Assembly (NCBI RefSeq): GCF_900176305.1
Contig: NZ_FWXH01000005.1
Span: 1 to 64,000 of the forward strand
Length of the DNA: 64,000 nt
From: Clostridium acidisoli DSM 12555
GTDB taxonomy: Bacteria; Bacillota; Clostridia; Clostridiales; Clostridiaceae
Direction: 5' to 3'
The notes under the pieces: generated by a model
Told to the model about the DNA's origin: nothing
Seen by the model: only the letters and a program-made list of their open reading frames with translations
Database searches by the model: none
Part shown: piece by piece, positions 54,610-63,737 of the stretch
Position numbering within the stretch: position 1 is the stretch's first letter
How the letters are laid out: the number at the start of each line of letters is the position of its first letter
Program-made: the position numbers and the translations under genes

Positions 54610-55539
54610 ATGGAGACTCAGGCGTTTGTGGATTTTAGAAAAAAAGTAAATGATAATATTAGTAAAGTTATTGTTGGTAAGGAAAAAATCATTGATAAAA
54701 TTATAGTGGCATTTATTTGTGGTGGACATGTATTACTTGAGGATATGCCAGGCCTTGGAAAAACTAAACTTGCAAAGGCCATGGCAATGTCTTTAAATTG
54801 TAGTTTTAAAAGGATACAGTTTACTCCAGATATTATGCCTTCAGACATTACGGGTTTGTATTTTTATAATCAAAAAACTTCTGAGTTCGAGTTTAGAGGT
54901 GGGCCTATATTAAGTCAATTTATTTTGGCTGACGAGTTAAACAGAGCTACACCAAGGACTCAATCTGCATTACTTGAAGCTTTAGAAGAGGGACAAGTAA
55001 CCGTTGAGGGAAATACGATAAAACTTAAATCACCATTTTTTGTTGTGGCTACTCAAAATCCTGTGGAACAGTTTGGAACTTTTCCTCTTCCAGAGGCACA
55101 ACTTGATAGATTTTTTATTAGAATTTCATTAGGTTATCCAACGGTGTCAGAGGAAAAAGAAGTTTTAGATAGATTCCTTCTTAATGATCCTATTTCAGAG
55201 TTAAAGCCTGTGGTAAATATTGAGGAAATAGAGTATGTTCAGAATAATTACAGTTATGTTTATGTCAGCGATGATATTAAGGATTATATTATTGCAATTG
55301 TTGATGCCACTAGAAAGTCTGATTTTACAATAGCTGGAGCAAGCCCTAGAGGAAGTTTGTCTCTTATGAAGGCTAGCCAAGCTTTTGCAGCTATAAATGG
55401 AAGGGATTTTGTTACACCAGAAGATGTTAAGGAAATGAGTGCGCCTGTGCTTAGTCATAGAGTTATATTAAATGGCGAGGATGATTTATTTATTGAGAAA
55501 GTCGTGAATTCCATAAAAACTCCCCATGAAGAATTATGA
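54610..55539 (+). CDS. MoxR-type AAA+ ATPase
   Basis: 309 residues. Walker A is LLEDMPGLGKTKLAKAMA (an atypical GLGKT loop usual in MoxR), Walker B FILADELNRATPRTQSALLEA, sensor 1 VVATQNPVEQFGTFPLPEAQLDRF, and a lid with GASPRGSLSLMKAS. A chaperone-like ATPase that works with DUF58/von Willebrand A proteins, as encoded by the next gene. AGGAGATG upstream. Confidence 0.93.
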   Translation: METQAFVDFRKKVNDNISKVIVGKEKIIDKIIVAFICGGHVLLEDMPGLGKTKLAKAMAMSLNCSFKRIQFTPDIMPSDITGLYFYNQKTSEFEFRGGPILSQFILADELNRATPRTQSALLEALEEGQVTVEGNTIKLKSPFFVVATQNPVEQFGTFPLPEAQLDRFFIRISLGYPTVSEEKEVLDRFLLNDPISELKPVVNIEEIEYVQNNYSYVYVSDDIKDYIIAIVDATRKSDFTIAGASPRGSLSLMKASQAFAAINGRDFVTPEDVKEMSAPVLSHRVILNGEDDLFIEKVVNSIKTPHEEL

Positions 55540-55558
55540 TTTTGTGGAGGAGTAATTT

Positions 55559-56623
55559 ATGTTTGAATATTTGATTTTTATTTTCATTGGAGCGGTACTT
55601 TTTCTAGTGGCTGATATTACTAGAAAAAGGGGGTTTGATAAGCTTACTATTGATAGATATATTAATAAGAATAAACTCAATATAAATGAAGAATTTACAA
55701 TAACAACTATTGTTGAAAACAAGAAGGGGCTATCTATATCTTATTTGAATTTAAAACAGGCTTTACCGAGCAATGTTATTTTAAGTAGGAGCTTTGAAGG
55801 TGAAGATTTGTATAAGTTTAAGATAGGTAAAAATCAAAGGATTAAGAGGAGTGTTAAGGGGAAAATTAGTAAAAGAGGAGTATATTTATTTGATGGAATT
55901 GAGGCTTCTGTTGGAGATATGTTTGGGTTTTCCTTTAACACGAAGAAGTTTGATAATTATAATGAAGTGATTGTTTATCCTAAATTAGTGCCTATTGAAA
56001 ATTTTAAAGTTAAAAATTTGGGAAGTTTAGGTGATAGAGTTATAAGAAGGTGGCTAGCAGAGGATAATTTATATATTAAAGGTATTAGGGATTATTCTGT
56101 AAATGATAGAATGAAGGATATAAACTGGAAGGCTAGTTCACGAATGTCAAAGCTTATGGTAAATGAATATGATAGCACTTCTAATATGAAGTTATCTATA
56201 ATTTTGAATGTGCAGTGTGGGGAGCCGTATTGGAAAAATATTAAACCTGAATTAATTGAGAAAGCTATAGAAATGTCTATTTCACTTACAAAAAATTCAA
56301 TTAAATTTGGTGTGGAGACAGGATTTTATACAAATGCAATGCTTACAGGTATGTCCTCAAGGGAATTTAAAGGCGTGTTTCCTTCTTTAAAATCTTTTGA
56401 AATTGTTGCTGAGATCTGTGCAAGAATTGGTTATGATATTAATGGATGCCTAGATGTTTATTTTAAGAAAAATCGTAATATTTTTGACAGAAATACGGTA
56501 TATGTTTTGATTACATGCTTTATGGATGAGAATATTAAAAGTCAAATATCAGCTATGAAAAGGCTCGGGATAAATCTCAAGATAATTGATGTATCCTGTG
56601 ATGATGGTGTCTATTATGAATGA
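55559..56623 (+). CDS. DUF58-domain protein
   Basis: 354 residues. An N-terminal hydrophobic segment (2-22), a beta-rich external-like region, and the C-terminal DUF58 motif in IKGIRDYSVNDRMKDINWK followed by SRMSKLMVNEYD. DUF58 proteins form operons with MoxR ATPases and are thought to act as a von Willebrand-like partner in envelope or complex assembly. Start supported by GGAGGAG. Overlaps the next gene by 8 bases. Confidence 0.9.
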   Translation: MFEYLIFIFIGAVLFLVADITRKRGFDKLTIDRYINKNKLNINEEFTITTIVENKKGLSISYLNLKQALPSNVILSRSFEGEDLYKFKIGKNQRIKRSVKGKISKRGVYLFDGIEASVGDMFGFSFNTKKFDNYNEVIVYPKLVPIENFKVKNLGSLGDRVIRRWLAEDNLYIKGIRDYSVNDRMKDINWKASSRMSKLMVNEYDSTSNMKLSIILNVQCGEPYWKNIKPELIEKAIEMSISLTKNSIKFGVETGFYTNAMLTGMSSREFKGVFPSLKSFEIVAEICARIGYDINGCLDVYFKKNRNIFDRNTVYVLITCFMDENIKSQISAMKRLGINLKIIDVSCDDGVYYE

Positions 56624-57719
56624 TAAAAAATATCATATTATAGGAATTAAAGTTCTGTACGCCCTATGTGTATTTAGTTTTGGATTTATAATTTGGAGTA
56701 TAATTGCCAATGCCTTTTTTAAAGGTTCAATGCTCCTACTTTTGGTAGGGATTTTGGGGATTTTAGCACTTATTATTGTTAAGTGTTTTAAGTTAAAAAG
56801 CGTAGATTATATTTTATTTAAAGATGAAGTAAGGAACATGATATTAGTATTAGCAGTGTCAATTATATTTGTATATTTAGCTGATTATAAACTTAAACAG
56901 GAGCTATTTAAATTCTATCTGATTTTTATAATTTTTGCGGTTTTGCTACTTAGGGAGACAAGAGATTTTCTGTCAAACATACGAAATAAAAAGTCTATGA
57001 GAAATAGTATTTTTATTACGATATTTATGTTGTTTTTGAGCTTAGATGCTGTCTTTAAAGAAGTAATAAAGGTAGTCTCTATTTTATTAGAATTTCTAAA
57101 TTATTTACTTGATGTCATTGCCACTTGTATAATTTCTGTGGTAGCTGTTATTTTAGGTGCACTTTTTAGTCATTTAAAATTTTCTCAGTCTTCAGTAAAA
57201 AAAATTATAAATCAAGGAGATGGAAGAGTAAGCTCCAAAACTAATGCGATAAAAAATCCTGGAAATGGTTTTATATATTTAGATGCTATACTAAAGGTTA
57301 TAGTTTTCATTATCATAGCTTTAGTAGTTTATTTCTCTATTAAGTACTTTTTAAGGGGAAATGATAAAAAAATCCTTAAAAACTCTGAAGATGAAGTTAT
57401 TCAAGTTGAAAATATAGGAGATACTCGGGATAATAAATCAATGATAAAATTTTTTAGAAAAAGATTATCTAATAATGACAAGATAAGATTGACCTACCTA
57501 AAATTTGAAAGGTTAACTAGCGAGTTGGGGATTTTTAAATTTTATCATACAGCTACAGAACTTACGGATATTGTAAAGAAAAAGTTATGCTCTGAAGAGG
57601 AAGCTAATAATATTAGTAAAATTTACAACAAAACAAAATTTTCTAATGTTAACTCTGATCAAAACGATGTGAAGGCTATTGAAGTGGCTTATAAAAATAT
57701 TAAGAAAAATCTAAGATAA
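56616..57719 (+). CDS. Membrane protein, DUF4129-like, of a MoxR operon
   Basis: 367 residues. About five hydrophobic segments in the N-terminal two thirds, then a cytosolic tail (from ~270) with IRLTYLKFERLTSELGIFKF and HTATELTDIVKKKL, which resembles DUF4129. That domain often ends transglutaminase-like TgpA proteins, but no transglutaminase catalytic block is present here. Third gene of the MoxR/DUF58 set, probably a membrane partner. In-frame ATG codons at 56586-56604 lie further upstream; the ATG at 56616 (8-base overlap with the previous gene) was chosen, with a weak ribosome binding site. Confidence 0.7.
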   Translation: MNDKKYHIIGIKVLYALCVFSFGFIIWSIIANAFFKGSMLLLLVGILGILALIIVKCFKLKSVDYILFKDEVRNMILVLAVSIIFVYLADYKLKQELFKFYLIFIIFAVLLLRETRDFLSNIRNKKSMRNSIFITIFMLFLSLDAVFKEVIKVVSILLEFLNYLLDVIATCIISVVAVILGALFSHLKFSQSSVKKIINQGDGRVSSKTNAIKNPGNGFIYLDAILKVIVFIIIALVVYFSIKYFLRGNDKKILKNSEDEVIQVENIGDTRDNKSMIKFFRKRLSNNDKIRLTYLKFERLTSELGIFKFYHTATELTDIVKKKLCSEEEANNISKIYNKTKFSNVNSDQNDVKAIEVAYKNIKKNLR

Positions 57720-57852
57720 AGTATGTCTGATAATTGTTAATTTGAGAAATACCAAACGTGCATATGTTTATATTTTCGTATGGAAAGTATACTATACACT
57801 ACATAGTTGCTATGTTAAAGTATTATATTGATAATTGAAAAAAGATTTATTG

Positions 57853-59018
57853 AGCTTACAGAACAATTTTCTAATTTTAGTTAATAGAGAATTGAGAAAG
57901 TCGTAGAGAATCAAAAGTTGTCATTTCAGAATACATGCATGAAGTTACAAGGAAAACCAATACGTTCTTTTTATTATTCGAGAAATTTATACCAGCTAAA
58001 AATTTATGCCAAATAACATAATTATCTAAATACTTTGAGGCAACCCCATTAAATTTAGTTATCCAATTTTTTAATCGTATAATATAGCTATTAACTTTTT
58101 TTATATTATATTTTATATGAAAATTGTTATATGTAATAATGTAGTGTTTTATTCCTCTCATTTTACAAAAATTTTTATACTCTCGCCAATTACTAGTGCA
58201 CAATATATTATCTTTACTTAAGCAATGGCCTATTATTTTTTCGATTCTGCTTTTTTTAATCATGCCTAAACATGCTACTTTTGATACAATCCGATTTTCG
58301 CTGTCTATGGCATTCAATACACATACATAATTATCATCATTTCCAAAATGGTTATGTAATTTACCCCTTTTGCGTGGTACGCGGTTAATAATATGTTTGT
58401 TACCTTTTTCAGAATAAGTGAAATAAGTATCATCAATCTCTACGATATTTTTAAAGATTTTTGAAGTTTTTTGCTTCAAATTTGTAAGGACTTTATGTCT
58501 CCAGTAAAATAAAGTAACCCAACTAACACCTACAATTGTTGCAGATTTTCGAAGAGAATATCCATTAATCATGCAACTTATAAAAGTAGACCATTTGTCA
58601 AGGTGATGGGTTTTGCTTAATGGAGTGAGGCTTGTTGCACAAAACGTTTTATTACACTCTTTACACTTATATCGTTGGATTCCGTTATGAGTACCATTTT
58701 TGACTGTATGCTTGCTATTACAGTGAGGACAATAGCGGCCATTTTTATATTTTGTTTTTGATACAATGGAAATTATATTTTGTGGCGTGCATTCTTTTAA
58801 TGTGGGTTCAGGATTATAATACTTAATAGCATCTTTACATTCCATAAAAAATACTCCTATCATATTAAATTTGATGTATTTGATATTCCTATATTTTATT
58901 TCTAAGATTATAACCAAATGTTAGAATTTTAAACATATCAATACAATACTTTAACATAGCTAGTATGTGGTTAAGAATGATTGCGGAGAGCGGCTTGAGG
59001 AAAAAAGTTCTGTTTAAA
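57853..59018. mobile_element. IS1595-like insertion sequence (approximate ends)
   Basis: Contains one transposase gene on the minus strand. Candidate imperfect inverted ends: CTTACAGAACAATTTTCTAA (57855-57874) and, on the other strand, TTAAACAGAACTTTTTTCCT (59016-58997). They share ACAGAAC-N2-TTTTC. No clear target duplication was found; the exact ends are uncertain. Upstream, 58846-59253 contains no other gene. Confidence 0.5.
57877..58845 (-). CDS. IS1595-family (ISXO2-like) transposase, probably inactive
   Basis: 323 residues. N-terminal zinc ribbon with two CxxC pairs (CPHCNSKH, CKECNKTF), a short helix-turn-helix stretch (YSLRKSATIVGVSWVTLFYW), and the DDE-type core. First catalytic Asp is in VEIDDTYF (usual EIDET). 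The second one, expected in a TDxWxxY-like stretch, is replaced: LCTSNWREYKNF has Ser at that position. The end (KNWITKFNGVASKYLDNYVIW) is intact. So the gene is full length but may have lost activity. Chosen start is the ATG preceded by AGGAG; upstream in-frame codons have no such site. Confidence 0.85.
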   Translation of the reverse strand: MECKDAIKYYNPEPTLKECTPQNIISIVSKTKYKNGRYCPHCNSKHTVKNGTHNGIQRYKCKECNKTFCATSLTPLSKTHHLDKWSTFISCMINGYSLRKSATIVGVSWVTLFYWRHKVLTNLKQKTSKIFKNIVEIDDTYFTYSEKGNKHIINRVPRKRGKLHNHFGNDDNYVCVLNAIDSENRIVSKVACLGMIKKSRIEKIIGHCLSKDNILCTSNWREYKNFCKMRGIKHYIITYNNFHIKYNIKKVNSYIIRLKNWITKFNGVASKYLDNYVIWHKFLAGINFSNNKKNVLVFLVTSCMYSEMTTFDSLRLSQFSIN

Positions 59019-59253
59019 AGTACCTTTTTATTAAAAACCGTTAAACAAGAAAATACATATACCGACATGGAGTGCATAAAATTTTATTACTAAATTCGAA
59101 TATAGATATTATATAGATAATTAACTGATACATTAGAAGAAAATATGTCATTTTAGAATGATAAAAAATATTTGTGCAAAAACACAAAACGACATGTTTT
59201 TTTAAAATCTAGTGATAGTATTGTCTCATAAAGTTATTGGGGGGATTTCTAAG

Positions 59254-59604
59254 ATGTATGTAATGGACACGTTAATCAAATCAATTAATGACAATGGGAT
59301 TGAACGTAAATACGAATATAAAATTCTTAGGTCTAGTTTTATTCGTAATGAGTGCTCAGGAGAACAAATACAATCGTATGGCATTGAAGTTGAACGAAAA
59401 GATATACAGTCTGGAAAGGTTTTTAATTTTGAACGGAATATAATAAAAAACATAAGCCCACATAGATATAAAGTACAAGCACTTGCAAAACTCTTATGTG
59501 ACAATGTAGTTTCACCAATTAATTTTGTAGAAGTTCTAGGAGAGTATGTAGATGAATACATTGGGGATTTTGATAGTATAAATAAGAATATTTCAATAAT
59601 GTAA
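59254..59604 (+). CDS. Small protein of the DUF6514-like group
   Basis: 116 residues, soluble, mixed alpha/beta. Sequence IRNECSGEQIQSYGIEVERKD and FERNIIKNISPHRYKVQALAKLLCDNVVSPINFVEVLGEYVDE (quoted as separate short motifs: SYGIEVERKD, VSPINFVEVL) resembles the small DUF6514 proteins common in clostridia, of unknown function; this is recalled by pattern. GGGGGG at 59239-59244 gives 9-base spacing to the ATG. Own hairpin downstream. TTTGTG/CACAAA inverted repeat at about 59171-59188 lies upstream. Confidence 0.65.
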   Translation: MYVMDTLIKSINDNGIERKYEYKILRSSFIRNECSGEQIQSYGIEVERKDIQSGKVFNFERNIIKNISPHRYKVQALAKLLCDNVVSPINFVEVLGEYVDEYIGDFDSINKNISIM

Positions 59605-59624
59605 GAGAGGAATCCCCTCTCTTA
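59602..59624 (+). terminator. Hairpin after the DUF6514-like gene
   Basis: TAAGAGAGG/CCTCTCTTA stem of 9 bp with a 5-base loop; followed by AT-rich sequence without a long T run. Confidence 0.55.
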
Positions 59625-59757
59625 TATTATTAATTAAAAACATTTGGTAAAAAAACTTAGATTAATTACATATAATATCAATAATATATTATAATATTAT
59701 TAGGTTTTTCAGATTTATTTTTTAGCAACCTAATAAATTTTAGTGGGGGTTCATTTT

Positions 59758-60132
59758 ATGATTGTAGGAGTAGGAGTAGACATACTAGAAATAAACAGAA
59801 TAAAAGATGCTATTGAAAAAAACTCTTTTTTTTTAGAAAAAATTTATACTCAAAATGAAATTGAATACTTGAAGAGCAGAAATTTTAGACCAGAGTATGC
59901 AGCTGGAAGGTTTGCAGCCAAAGAAGCAGTTGCAAAGGCACTTGGTACGGGAATTTTTCAGTTTAGTATGAAAGATATAGAAATTGATAGGAATGCTAAT
60001 GGAAAGCCTGTTGTTGTCTTAAGGGGTAAGGCAAAGCAGGTTGCTCAAAAATTTGGTGAATATAAAATAAATTTAAGTATATCTCATAGTAGAGAAAATG
60101 CAATTGCTTATGCTGTTATAGAGGTAAAATAA
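59758..60132 (+). CDS. acpS: Holo-[acyl-carrier-protein] synthase
   Basis: 124-residue phosphopantetheinyl transferase. The metal-binding Asp in IVGVGVDILEINRI and the Glu in FAAKEAVAKALGTG are present, then ISHSRENAIAYAVIE at the C-terminus. Attaches phosphopantetheine from CoA to acyl carrier protein. A GTG at 59743 is in frame, but GGGGG at 59744-59748 is the ribosome binding site for the ATG at 59758. First gene of the run acpS-nnr-gerS-alr. Confidence 0.94.
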   Translation: MIVGVGVDILEINRIKDAIEKNSFFLEKIYTQNEIEYLKSRNFRPEYAAGRFAAKEAVAKALGTGIFQFSMKDIEIDRNANGKPVVVLRGKAKQVAQKFGEYKINLSISHSRENAIAYAVIEVK

Positions 60133-60158
60133 TTATTAGCATAGGAGGAAAATAACAT

Positions 60159-61658
60159 ATGAAATTTGCAGCAAGTGAGGACTTCAAAAAAATTGATAAT
60201 TACTGTATTTCAAATCTTGGTATTTCAGAACTTGTATTAATGGAGAATGCGGCAGTAAAGGTTTTAAATAATTTAAACTTGCAAAATAATGAATCTTTTG
60301 TCTTAGTATGTGGTTCGGGTAATAATGGGGGAGATGGCTTTGCAGTTGCACGCCATCTTTTTGCATTGGATAAAAAAGTACAGGTGTTTTTTATTGGGAA
60401 GCTTGAAAATATGAGTGAAAGTTGTTCAGTAAATTATAAAATATTGAGGAATATTGGTGTTAAAGTTTCTAATATTATCACCTCAGACGATATAGAAGAT
60501 TTTAAATTAGGGGTAATATCAGCAGATGTTGTTATTGACGGTATGCTGGGAACTGGACTAAGAAGAAAAATTACTGGAATTTATGAAATAGTAATATCCA
60601 TTATTAATGAAAACGCTAAGTATATAGTTTCTATAGATGTTCCAACTGGAATTGATTCGAATAATGGAGATGTGCTAGGCACTAGTATTATTAGTGATAT
60701 AACTATTACTTTCCAAATGTATAAGCAAGGATTTTTTAAATATGGAAGCCGTAACTATACTGGAGATGTTATAGTTGAGAATATAGGAGTTCCACAGAAT
60801 GTAATTGATAAGTTTGTAGCAGAGCAAGTGATTTTGGATAAAAAGTTTATACGTAGCAATATAAAGCCTAGAGGAAAATATGAACATAAAGGTGATTTCG
60901 GAAGAGTTCTTATATTTGCAGGAACTTATGATTATGCAGGAGCGGCATATATTTGCACAGAGGGGGCAGTTAAGGCAGGCGCTGGACTTGTTACGCTATG
61001 TTGTCCTAAGGATATATTAGAAATTCTAAGAGGAAAACTTACAGAGGCTATGACAGTCTCATCTGAAAACAAAGAAAAAGTTAATGGGCTTTTAGAAAAA
61101 ACAAATGTGGCTACGCTAGGGCCAGGTATGGGAAACACTGAAGAAACCTTTAAGCTAATTAAAGAGGTGTTAATAAAATCACAGTGTCCTATAGTCCTAG
61201 ATGCGGACGCTATAAATGCAGTAAGCAAAGATTTGACAATACTTAGCAATAAAAATAATAAAATAGTATTAACACCACATTTAGGAGAAATGGCAAGGTT
61301 GAGTGGATTTTCAATAGAATATATAAGCAATAATAGAATTACAGTTGCTAAAGAATTTGCTAGAAAACATGGAGTAATTTTATTATTGAAGGGATATAAC
61401 ACGGTAATAACGGATGGTGAAGCTGTATATATTAATCCTACAGGAAATAGTGCTATGGCATCTGGAGGTATGGGTGACTGCCTCACGGGAATTATATCAG
61501 CACTAATAGCACAAGGGCTAGAGCCTATAAAAGCGGCTTCAGCTGGAGCGTATATACATGGGGCATGTGGAGAAAAGCTTTCTGAAAAAATGTTTAGTGT
61601 AAATGTTACGGAGCTACTTAAAGAAATCCCATATGTTATAAAGAAAATTATCTGCTGA
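60159..61658 (+). CDS. nnr: Bifunctional NAD(P)HX epimerase/dehydratase
   Basis: 499 residues. The N-terminal epimerase (~1-215; LMENAAVKVL, VCGSGNNGGDGFAVARHL, DVPTGIDSNNGDVLG) is fused to the ADP/ATP-dependent dehydratase (~225-499; HKGDFGRVLIFAGTYDYAGA, VDADAINAVSK-like LDADAINAV, TPHLGEMARL, MASGGMGDCLTGIISALIAQG with the catalytic Asp). Repairs hydrated NADH and NADPH. AGGAGG precedes the ATG; 26 bases after acpS. Confidence 0.94.
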   Translation: MKFAASEDFKKIDNYCISNLGISELVLMENAAVKVLNNLNLQNNESFVLVCGSGNNGGDGFAVARHLFALDKKVQVFFIGKLENMSESCSVNYKILRNIGVKVSNIITSDDIEDFKLGVISADVVIDGMLGTGLRRKITGIYEIVISIINENAKYIVSIDVPTGIDSNNGDVLGTSIISDITITFQMYKQGFFKYGSRNYTGDVIVENIGVPQNVIDKFVAEQVILDKKFIRSNIKPRGKYEHKGDFGRVLIFAGTYDYAGAAYICTEGAVKAGAGLVTLCCPKDILEILRGKLTEAMTVSSENKEKVNGLLEKTNVATLGPGMGNTEETFKLIKEVLIKSQCPIVLDADAINAVSKDLTILSNKNNKIVLTPHLGEMARLSGFSIEYISNNRITVAKEFARKHGVILLLKGYNTVITDGEAVYINPTGNSAMASGGMGDCLTGIISALIAQGLEPIKAASAGAYIHGACGEKLSEKMFSVNVTELLKEIPYVIKKIIC

Positions 61659-61827
61659 AAAATTATAGGTCCACAAGTAAGGTATATTTTTTAATATGTG
61701 GTACTATTCATATAAGAGGAGATTATGTAGTATATTATTGTAAAGAACAAATATAATAAATTGTTGTTTTATTTTCCGAGTACATTGAATACTATTAATA
61801 ATGGTACTTAGTGTTTTAGGAGGAAAA

Positions 61828-62433
61828 ATGAAAAAATTAATATTTGCCCTTATAATGATAAGTTTAATGGCAGTTGTTGCCGTGGGCTGTAATGCAAGAA
61901 GAGAAAAAACAAAGGATTTAACACCCTATTTAAAAAACTTAAAAAACTATAGTGTGGATGTATCAATAACAGTTCAAAATGATAAACAGAAAATAGACTA
62001 CACAGGTAAACAGATTTATTCTTTAAATCTAGGGTACAGGTTTGAATTAAACAAAGAAAGAGTATTGATATATAAAAATAACAAAATTTATGTATCCGAT
62101 TTAATAAATGGACAAAAGTATACAAAGGACGATAGTACAGATGACATATATAAAATGAGTTTTATAGAAGAATTTATTAAACTTGCATATTCAAAAGATG
62201 ACAAGGACATTTCCTATAAGGATATAAATGGGGATAAATATGAGGTTATAAATGTATCAATACCAAGCAATAACAGGAACATAAGGAAAGGAAGTCTATA
62301 CGTAAATTTAAAAGAAAAAGCACCTAGGACACTTGCACTGTATGACACAGATGGAGCCCCAAAAATAATAATAAAGTATGAAAATTTTAATTCACAGGTT
62401 AATATTGATAAAAAAGCTTTCAATATAAACTAA
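61828..62433 (+). CDS. gerS: GerS-like outer lipoprotein
   Basis: 201 residues with a lipoprotein signal peptide (lipobox VAVGC near residue 22) and a LolA/LppX-like beta domain (from ~40, LKNYSVDVSITVQNDK; QIYSLNLGYRFELN; RKGSLYVNLKEKAPRTLALY). In Clostridioides difficile, gerS is the gene directly before alr2 and its product is a spore lipoprotein needed for cortex modification by CwlD. Same position and layout here make GerS the best call, although distant similarity was judged by eye. AGGAGG at the ATG decides the start; an in-frame ATG at 61801 is less likely. Confidence 0.75.
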   Translation: MKKLIFALIMISLMAVVAVGCNARREKTKDLTPYLKNLKNYSVDVSITVQNDKQKIDYTGKQIYSLNLGYRFELNKERVLIYKNNKIYVSDLINGQKYTKDDSTDDIYKMSFIEEFIKLAYSKDDKDISYKDINGDKYEVINVSIPSNNRNIRKGSLYVNLKEKAPRTLALYDTDGAPKIIIKYENFNSQVNIDKKAFNIN

Positions 62434-62459
62434 AGAAAAATTTTAGGAGAGTGATATAG

Positions 62460-63620
62460 TTGTTTAGACATTTAAGGCCAGTATGGGCAGAAATTGATCT
62501 TGATAATTTATCCTTCAATTTAAAAGGTATAAAGAAACTTGCAAAAAGTAAGGACGTTATTGGTATTGTAAAAGCGGATGCTTACGGACATGGAGCCGTA
62601 GATATAGTCCCTACACTTTTAGAAAATGGGATAACAAGACTTGCAGTTGCAGTTATAAGCGAAGGGGTAGAACTAAGGAGAGCTGGAATTGAAGCGCCAA
62701 TAATGATACTTGGGTACACACCACTTAGCTTAGCACAAGATATATTCCAATATAATATAGCACCAACTGTATTTTCTTATGAATATGCAGCAGAGCTTTC
62801 AAAACTTGCAGTAGAAAAACATATGAAGGTGAAAATACATATTGCACTTGATACAGGTATGGGAAGAATAGGATTTATACCTGATGAAGAAAGTGTTAAT
62901 AATGTATATAAAATAAGCAATTTGCCAAATATAGAAATAGAGGGATTGTTTTCACATTTCTCAACCTCAGATGAAGAGGATAAAGAATACACAAACAGTC
63001 AATTAGAAAAATATAAATGGTTTATTGAAAAACTTAACAATAAAAATGTTTATATAAAGATAAAGCATATAGCAAATAGTGCGGCAATTATGGACTTACC
63101 AGATACACATTTTGATGCAGTAAGACCTGGAATAATTTTATATGGATATTATCCATCGGAAGAAGTTCATAAAGAAAAATTACCGTTAAAACCAGTTATG
63201 ACCCTAAAAACTAATATAGTTCATATAAAAAAAGTTAGAAGTGGAGAGTATATTAGTTATGGAAGAAAATTTAAATGTGAAAGGGATAGTGTTATAGCAA
63301 CTATTCCAGTGGGCTATGCAGATGGTTATACAAGGCTTATGTACCCGAAAGCAAAAGTAATAATAAATGATAAATTTGCACCGGTAGTTGGTCGTATTTG
63401 TATGGATCAATGTATGGTAGACATAACTGATTTAGAGGGGGTAGAGCTTGGAGATGAAGTCATCCTTATGGGGGAATCAGAACACTTAAGATTTAATGCG
63501 GATGACATAGCAGATATATTGGGCACAATTAATTACGAGATAGTATGCATGATAAGTAAAAGAGTTCCAAGGGTATACATTAAAAACAATGAAGTTGTAA
63601 AGATAAGGAATTACGTATAA
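62460..63620 (+). CDS. alr: Alanine racemase
   Basis: 386-residue PLP enzyme making D-alanine for peptidoglycan. Cofactor Lys in VIGIVKADAYGHGAVD, catalytic Tyr in GEYISYGRKFKCE, and HIALDTGMGRIGF, HFSTSDEEDKE, AVRPGIILYGYYPSE, VGRICMDQCMVDIT are all family hallmarks. TTG start with AGGAG upstream. Its neighbour pair GerS-like/antitoxin matches gene order seen widely in Firmicutes. Confidence 0.95.
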   Translation: MFRHLRPVWAEIDLDNLSFNLKGIKKLAKSKDVIGIVKADAYGHGAVDIVPTLLENGITRLAVAVISEGVELRRAGIEAPIMILGYTPLSLAQDIFQYNIAPTVFSYEYAAELSKLAVEKHMKVKIHIALDTGMGRIGFIPDEESVNNVYKISNLPNIEIEGLFSHFSTSDEEDKEYTNSQLEKYKWFIEKLNNKNVYIKIKHIANSAAIMDLPDTHFDAVRPGIILYGYYPSEEVHKEKLPLKPVMTLKTNIVHIKKVRSGEYISYGRKFKCERDSVIATIPVGYADGYTRLMYPKAKVIINDKFAPVVGRICMDQCMVDITDLEGVELGDEVILMGESEHLRFNADDIADILGTINYEIVCMISKRVPRVYIKNNEVVKIRNYV

Positions 63621-63660
63621 TATATACCGCAAAAAATATATAAAAAAATAGGTAAATCCT

Positions 63661-63690
63661 TTGACATATTGACAAAAGTTGAATTATAAT
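63661..63690 (+). promoter_or_regulatory. Strong promoter of the antitoxin gene
   Basis: TTGACA (63661-63666) and TATAAT (63685-63690), 18-base spacer. A second TTGACA lies at 63669-63674. Confidence 0.75.
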
Positions 63691-63737
63691 CGTAGTATAC
63701 ATATTTTCGTTTTTAATTAGGAGGTATTAATTGTTCA

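Noticed and set aside
58889-59077. Open frame on the minus strand upstream of the transposase
   Set aside because: It crosses the presumed insertion sequence end, has no ribosome binding site and no recognisable features.
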